A DNA stretch of 64,000 bases from Sipunculus nudus (lineage: Eukaryota > Annelida > Sipuncula > Golfingiida > Sipunculidae): positions 19,051,676 through 19,115,675 of the forward strand of contig CM049311.1 of assembly GCA_026874595.1 (NCBI GenBank). The letters run 5' to 3'. The position numbers were made by a program, and so were the translations under genes. Below are positions 57,856 through 64,000 of this stretch, piece by piece. The notes under the pieces were generated by a model, which had not been told where the DNA came from, did not search any database, and worked only from the letters and a program-made list of their open reading frames with translations. Numbering within the stretch: position 1 is the first letter of the stretch; every line of letters begins with the position of its first letter.

Positions 57856-60377
57856 AAAATACATATCTGTCTCAGCATCCTTCTCCTCAATTCTAAATTA
57901 ATCAGTTTTATGGATTAACTTTGCTGACGAGGGCATAAGTCCCCTTTTAACGTTGTCTCCTTTCACAGAGAATATATCAAGGCGCAGTTGACATCTATTT
58001 GTGGAGTTCTAAACAAAAAATATTCAGTTGTAATTCTGGTTTTGTGCCGTTCTGAAATTTTAAGTTTTCTTCCTGTCGCAGAATGGAAACCCCTCCATGT
58101 CCATGAGTAATGGTTGAATTGATAATTGAATAAAGGCTATGCAACAAGGCTCTAGTGCATGTTTGATTTTATTGTGTTCCATTTCTGTAATCATTATTTA
58201 TGTTATATATTTTTTTTCACATTTACTTTTATAATCCATTTCTAATATTCATATATTATATAAATAAGTAATATATTCAAACTCTTGATCAGCTGGTAAT
58301 GGTTCAAACTTTTTGGACATTTTATTTTATTGGTTTAAGCGTAAAGCATTAAAAGGCGGTTTCAGAATATCCTGGTTCCTTGGCCTTCAATTGTTTTTTA
58401 AGTGGCCCCTGTAGGCCTTATTTGATGTTGATGGGGAATTTTTGATTATACATTTGATAATTTCTTTATTATTTATTTATTTATTTTTTTCAAAAAATTG
58501 TTTTAATATATATATGATGTTTTGTCTTGACATTATTCCTTCTTTTTTTTCAAACTTATGAGTAGAGCTGGGGCACCTCATTAGACTGATTCCTAGCCTG
58601 GGACTAATTCCTGGGAGCTACAATCCTGCCTCCCTTTACAGTATTGTCTATATCTAATAAAACTTTTCTAACGTCGGAACTGCATAGAAAAGGCAAATGA
58701 AAGAGTTCTCACAGGCGCCGTTCGGGCCTTAGGGCAAGTTGTGCCGGCGCTTGGAAACACCGTAGTGGACCCTAGTTAACCGCAGTTGAACCTTCTCATG
58801 CCGCACTGGCAACCTATCATGGGCACGATGACCGTACCGATGCCCTCTTAGGGCAGTAGTTAAACGTGGTTAATTGGCATAAAACGTACAAAAAAACTAT
58901 TTGAACCATAAATATCCCGTAGGAGAACTCTACTGAAACCTTAGATTGACCGTCAGTACAGAATTCATTCCGGTTTTAGAGTCAAGACCGTGGTAAACCG
59001 TAGAAGAGGGACACAAGTGCGCCAGGTCAAATCGGGACCCAAAACTGGGAATTTGTGACAGGGGCCTAAACGAATATACTCGCGCAAAAGAAAACAAACG
59101 TCTCATAGATTTATCATGTCCCAATGACAGAACGGAATCAGGTTAATCGTTGTGTACAAAACCAAAATAATGGTCTTATAATAAAGAGTTTCTTAAAAAC
59201 CAAAAGACTCTAACAGATCACAATGTAAACGGGACATTACAATGGCCATTTGAACTAGAATTACCAATAAACATTCATCGAAGCAAATTTCCATCATTCC
59301 CTTTTCCTCCAAAATGAAAGACAGAACATTCCTGATTTTAAGTTCAAAATGGAGACATAAAAGCTCCGATTTGACGCACATGGAAATATTCAAAATTCCC
59401 TTACCGTCTTCTTTCGGGGACATAATCTCTGAAAAACAAAATCTCCACAGCAAACAGGTATGGCCGTTTTAACCCCTGGGAATTAAGGACCAAATTTATA
59501 TTTGTATTGAAATAATTTTTGACAACATACTAGAACTTTTTGCAAAAGGATAAGACCCTCTATCGTCTTCTAAAGCTTGATATGCAATGCGTCCTGACAT
59601 GATTGTGGTAATTGTAATGTGTTATTTTAATACCTGTAATTTATTACGAATTCTAAAGTAATATAATTTACAATTGAGCAAGTGTAAATACATGGGTATT
59701 GTAACTGTAATGATTGCAGGGGAATACGTTAATGTAATTTCAATTACTTTCAATCAGTTTCGTGATTTTTATTAAAATAGAGCCTTGGTTTTAATGAAAG
59801 ACAGCATTAAGAAAATATCTATAACATTTGAACCAAACTGTCTACCTCGATGATCGCAAACTACTTCATTAGAATGTCTGAATGAACTTTGTGTGTTCTT
59901 TGTCCAAACCCGTTCAGCTTGTGGTTTTATATGCCTTTTTAAATAAAAGTGCTCTTTTCTAGACATGTCTACTAAAGGGTTAAGTCACAGGTAATGTTTA
60001 TCCAAACCAACTGACCAACTGACTTTTGCTATCATGTGATTACTTCGATAAACACAGGAAAAAGGTATGGTTATTTTCTTGAACAACTTTGACTCAACTT
60101 GATGACCAATGGGATGGAAAAGCCAAATGCAATCATTATAGTTCCATGTTATCAGGCAAAGCATAAGCGACATCAAACCTCCTCAAACACGAGGTATTTA
60201 GTTTATATCATTCGTATTTATAATATCCTGACTTGGCTAATATGGTCAAAAAAAGTAGCTTTAAAAAATTCAACTGGCATTCGAGTTGATTATGTCAACA
60301 TTCTGTTTATGGAATTAATTAAAATAAACAAATGATCTAAATATTCCCCTATGTATGAGGCCAGGGGAAAGGAATAT
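57856..60377. other. Between family A and B copies, mostly non-coding
   Basis: A GC-richer patch at about 58690-59050 (CCGTAGTGGACCCTAGTTAA, CCGCAGTTGAACC) has the same style as family A and may be a diverged relative. Frames at 58930-59124, 59193-59453 and 59772-60176 are not supported, apart from a micro-exon candidate at 59405-59428. Confidence 0.35.
59405..59428 (-). CDS. Possible micro-exon, phase 1-1 (24 nt)
   Basis: On the minus strand TTTTGTTTTTCAG and GTAAGG, both near consensus, enclose 24 nt reading IMSPKED in phase 1-1. Length and phase equal those of the 40649-40672 micro-exon of the mucin-like gene on the same strand, so it could be an upstream exon of that gene. So short a segment can occur by chance. 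Confidence 0.25.
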
Positions 60378-60680
60378 TTAAAATGGCTGCCTTCTTTTTG
60401 CATTAACTTGCCCCGTGCTGTTTGGTGTGTCATGATATAAAATCAGAAAGTGTAGATTCGAAACAAATCTAATTCTAGTTGTATCATCTGGAGCGATTCC
60501 ATGACCATGGAGAGCGAATGTTGGTTTCTCAGGGGATTCATCTTCGGTGAAGGTTAATTCAAACATTAAGCGAGCGTGTTCCTCATGAAAGCGTGGGCGG
60601 AATCCATGAGAGTCCGAAATCCAAATGGTTACCACCCCCCTTTTTGATATTTTCCACTGTTTTATGAACTAATCTGTTCA
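60378..60680 (-). CDS. Unrecognised coding-like frame, possibly transposon- or virus-derived
   Basis: A minus-strand frame reads VVTIWISDSHGFRPRFHEEH, then ARLMFELTFTEDESPEKPTF, then HGHGIAPDDTTRIRFVSNLH before stop at 60378. Alternating beta-type hydrophobic and polar residues and normal codon composition make it look like part of a beta-rich protein. No start or splice site is obvious and a poly-C run lies near its N-terminus. It lies between the A and B repeat copies. I do not recognise the family; a structural protein fragment from a large DNA element is possible but unproven. Confidence 0.4.
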
Positions 60681-62009
60681 GGATATAGATTTTAGGGGTT
60701 TGGAGGTGTTAAGTATATGGATTACGGGGGATTGGAGGTCTAGTAATTTAGGTGATATGTCATATTTGTGTTTTTAACCTATTTGACCTTACACTTCAAG
60801 ATGGGCGATGATTTTGGATCTAAAAGGTGTTTTCCTCTAAGACATGTAGTCGGACCTCAAAAGGGAGGTCTGTAGGTTGTTTTCTCTATGGATTTGGTTT
60901 AACTCCGATTGATTATTTCAGAATCTGGTGAGGCTGTCTCTTAAAAAAGTGTGCGGAACAAGTAGGATCACGAAATCAAACACGTTCGCTCTTCTCGATT
61001 TTGAAATTACTGTTCCTATGGTTTTGCCTGCAATAACGTTATTGTGCAGGATTTGGATTCTTTGGTTTCTAGGGTCAATAAAATCCTATTTGATGGCAAA
61101 ACATTTATCCGACTTATATCTACCTTGGAACCAAGATGATTTTTTTCCTAAGAAAAGTTATTATTTTTTAGCTATATTGTTCAGCCTTCTATAAATATAA
61201 TTTTTGAATTTAATAGGGATTTCCCTAAATTCCTGGCATGCCTATGAGATTTGTGTTTTGTTGCACCTTTTCCACGGTTTTCTCCACATGCACAGACTAC
61301 CGAATGCATCATCTCATAGGATGCTATAATTACTGGTATTTGTACAATCCATATAAAATAAAAAATAAAATATAAAATTATTTAAGAAATAAAGGTTGAA
61401 AACCCAAAAAGGTTGAACATTGGCCAGAGTCTTAAATTGTAAAGAACTGTTTGTTTTACATAGTTCTGCTGCGTCGGGAAATTCATATTTTACATTATAA
61501 TAGTGGTATTTTACTTCATATGATTCGTATTTGTTCGCAATAGGTCCGTTTCTAATGGTCCGTTTCTCCGATGATTTTGTTGTGTGAATCTTAATTTGGA
61601 TATTAGCAGGGGCTGTCCCCAACTGTAATGACAGCCGGAGAATATTTCCGTGAATCGATTAACTCCTCAGTTTAGAAGTAGGTTATTTAATTTTTATTCT
61701 TGTACAAGTATGTAAATAAAAACATTTTATTGATCTTGAAACATGCAAGGGTTCACTTGCATACCATAACCACACACGAAAAGCAAATTCCTACTCCATT
61801 TGATTACAAATAAGGATTTTTGTTTTATACAGCCAAGGTGGGGAAAAACTGTTTCATGTTTGAATGAAATATGAAAAACATTTCCCAAGTGATTGGTACA
61901 ACAATAGGCATTTCGTCTAAGAAAAGGGGAATGAACAAAAATTCTAGTATTATACCCAGGTTATATGCATGTATGGAACTATATACATACACTTAAGCTC
62001 AAAGAATGT
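60681..62009. other. Mostly non-coding
   Basis: Around 60800-61200 both strands contain open stretches (plus-strand frame 60928-61194; minus-strand GKTIGTVISKSRRANVFDF across 60960-61040) that might be decayed coding sequence of the same element as 60378-60680. Neither is strong enough to call. Confidence 0.3.
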
Positions 62010-62728
62010 ATGAAACGAGCTAGAAGTACACATTGCTATCTTAGAATCCCGTGTTAACATCTTTTTGTCCCAAAAAATATTCAAATGATCATACCGAACT
62101 CAGATTATGGCTCGATCAAGGGCTAAAAGATCGGGACGGGCAGTAAGTGCACTGACCTGGACTCAACTAGCCTGGTACATGCTTACATAATGAAGTATAA
62201 TTACTTCCCTATGACCTAGAATTTTCTAATCAATGATTTTTAAAGGTTCTTGTCTATGATGTGCCGTTACTTATAAGATAATCATTGTGTTATAACCATC
62301 TAGCATGGTTCTACTGCATAATGTTTAGCATGATCAGAACTTACAGCACAGCCTTTTATGAAGACAAAATGACAAAACTGAAACAAAGTTGCCTCGGGTA
62401 AAAAAATCAACGGTTTTCTTTGATCGTAGATTTAAAACCGGTCAAATTACAAATTTCACATCAGATATGAAATCCTCGACCCTAGAAACCAATGAATCCA
62501 TACACTGAACAGTCCTACAGGCTGAACGATTGAAACAATCTTTTCCGAAATTGAAAAGAGCGGCCATCTTGGAGATCTGGTTTCACCCTCACTTTTGCGG
62601 AAGACACCCTCGCCAGATTTTCACAATAATGCTCAGAGAAGCCAAATCCATGGAGTAAGGAACCACTAGAGCTTATTATGGATATCGAAGGACACTTTTG
62701 AATTAAAGATATGATTTGCTTAAAGTCC
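62010..62728. mobile_element. Dispersed repeat family B, copy 2
   Basis: Copy of 42558-43295, same orientation, ending at GAATTAAAGATATGATTTG. The frame at 62515-62730 is not conserved as coding. Confidence 0.8.
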
Positions 62729-63044
62729 AAGTTTCATGCACTTTTATAAGTTAGAAAAGCGTAATGTACCCTTTTAATAAGTTAATACAGTGCTTACAAC
62801 ACCGTTTCAAGCTGAACGAGATCGTATTTATGCTCCATTTTATCCGTGAAACATCACGGTAATCACGCTGCTGAGTGTAAAGGTGCACTCGGTGATACGC
62901 GGTGGGCGTGGCTTCAGTGACGTCACGTGTGGCACGGCTGGGTAAACATCACATGGGTCAACATGCCGCGCCTTGCCGGTCTGCATCCTTTACTGCCGTG
63001 TTTTTCCCCCTCGACAAACCCTGTATATCTTACACAGCATCAAA
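62729..63044 (+). promoter_or_regulatory. Promoter-like region of THAP remnant
   Basis: A GC-rich patch holds GGTGGGCGTGG (62901-62911, GC-box-like) and the palindrome TGACGTCACGTG (62918-62929), a consensus CRE fused to an E-box. It lies about 120 bp before the THAP start codon. The position fits a promoter; activity is inferred. Confidence 0.4.
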
Positions 63045-63475
63045 ATGACGAAGCGAGATGTTCTTAGTGGATGCAATAATACCAACAAGGATAGTGTGAA
63101 CGTCCACAATTGGCCGAAAGACGTACGTTTAGGGAAAAAAGTGGGACCTGTCAGACAGAGACGAGCCGATTGTAGGTCGGGAACTCCTTGCAAAACTTTC
63201 CAGTGTCATGTATTGAGCACAATTCCGGATTCCTGACGATTTTAAAAACTATCAGCAATGGTAAGCCGGATATTTAAGAAAACAACTAGATCTGATACAA
63301 GGGGGCAATTCCGAGTATAAATCAACAAGAACCCGCTGCAAGGCCGACTGAGAGGGGATCCAGCCTTGCTTCAACTTCAGTCAAGGGCCGGGACAATACA
63401 ACGCCGCCAAGCGCCCGAGGTGCTCGCTGGGAAAAGGCACGAAGCCTGCTAGGTCACAAGAAAAGGGCTCCATAA
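63045..63475 (+). pseudogene. Broken THAP-domain gene fragment
   Basis: From ATG at 63045 the frame reads MTKRDVLSGCNNTNKDSVNV, HNWPKDVRLGKK and RQRRADCRSGT, matching the THAP start (K-R-C-x-x-x-G-C-x-N..H-x-F/W-P-K-D..L..K-W). The first zinc Cys is Asp here and the W after KK is lost. The C-x-x-H half (CIEH) appears only one frame over near 63210, followed after another shift by DFKNYQQW next to GTAAGC. From 63299 an open frame reads KGAIPSINQQEPAARPTE and runs to a stop at 63473; G-A-I-P-S-I is the usual segment after a THAP domain. THAP domains bind DNA and occur in host regulators and P-type transposases. The shifts and lost residues mark a relic. Confidence 0.65.
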
Positions 63476-63930
63476 CCTGATAACTGTGAGTAAATTGACT
63501 GCTAAAAGGGAAATTTATTTATTTATTTTAAATTTTGAGCAATTGTCACGTGATTTGAATATACCTTATTATCGCCCATGTAAACACGGTTTTTGTGCTT
63601 AATCTACTCCGAGGCCTTTTGCAAAGTTGTTGCATTTTTTTATGCTGGGATTATGCCCTTTTGTTCCAGGGAAACCTGTGAACACCCACCACTCCTGCCA
63701 AATCGCCTGGCAGTCAGCCAGCAAATTAGGGGTGCGTCAAGGGGTGTGTCAATAACCCCCATTGTTTGTTAACAAATTACAGTGGCCACTCTGATTTAAA
63801 TAATCATTTAATGCTTACAGTTGTGAGTTTTGCCTTATTTACCCTATATTATATTACATGCACAATTTTATTTTAATAAAGCATAAATACTAAGAATATT
63901 GTGTGAACAGATCTTATGACAAGTTATGTT
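63476..63930. other. Non-coding, no gene seen
   Basis: AT-rich 3' flank of the THAP remnant; GTGAGT follows its stop at 63487. Confidence 0.4.
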
Positions 63931-63931
63931 A

Positions 63932-63988
<57 letters not shown>
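63931..63988. repeat. (AT)n microsatellite
   Basis: About 29 AT units close to the window edge. Confidence 0.95.
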
Positions 63989-63992
<4 letters not shown>

Positions 63993-64000
63993 AATTTACA

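Noticed and set aside
1-64000. tRNA, rRNA and CRISPR arrays
   Set aside because: No B-box-like GGTTCGAATCC in suitable context, no rRNA-like blocks and no regularly spaced repeat-spacer array was seen.

Overview
This window looks like intron- and repeat-rich genomic DNA from a marine invertebrate, most likely a mollusc. That reading is inferred from three things: high A+T content with many long (AT)n tracts, remnants of RTE-like, Tigger-like and LTR elements, and very short coding exons separated by kilobase-scale introns. No open frame longer than the RTE endonuclease remnant is present, so real genes had to be found from splice signals, reading-frame phase and composition. I saw no tRNA, rRNA or CRISPR array.

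Two host-gene signals stand out. On the minus strand, running from about 50.7 kb down to 26.5 kb, there is a set of small exons with good splice sites and compatible phases. Thr/Pro/Ala/Val-rich mucin-like modules (50651-50710, 40649-40672, 39804-39863, 39214-39246, possibly 40087-40122) are all phase 1-1. They lead to a compact Cys- and Tyr-rich C-terminal region in exons 28964-29037, 27090-27167 and 26500-26628 (stop codon), with an extra candidate exon at 37945-38006. The 5' end of this gene, including any signal peptide, was not found and may lie to the right of the window. I do not recognise the C-terminal domain.

On the plus strand, a promoter plus signal-peptide exon is present three times: a decayed copy near 8.4-8.7 kb and two intact tandem copies of 243 bp at 13178-13647. 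The intact exons encode a 20-residue signal peptide and end in phase 1. Candidate downstream phase-1 exons are at 16852-16968, 24050-24185 and 26855-26943 (stop, then AATAAA at 27041). The two genes would be convergent and would overlap at their 3' ends near 26.5-27.1 kb. A separate 52-codon frame with a signal peptide lies at 13744-13902.

The rest is mostly repeats. 4.0-7.35 kb is a degenerate array of about 140-bp units carrying TGACCTTTGACCT motifs. 17.9-20.8 kb is a satellite built from GAATATC-type words that switches orientation near 18.9 kb, giving a foldback structure. 21544-22464 and 24778-25696 are two copies of a 0.92-kb element. 22491-23187 and 48426-49115 are two copies of a 0.7-kb element with 7-bp inverted ends and 9-bp target duplications. 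Two further dispersed families occur at 42.1-43.3, 57.35-57.86 and 62.0-62.7 kb. Coding remnants include RTE-type endonuclease (44.9-46.0 kb, three in-frame stops), two Gag fragments (49.7 kb; 57.1 kb behind a tRNA-Pro-like primer-binding site), a Tigger-like transposase tail (53.1-53.3 kb) and a broken THAP domain (63.0-63.5 kb).
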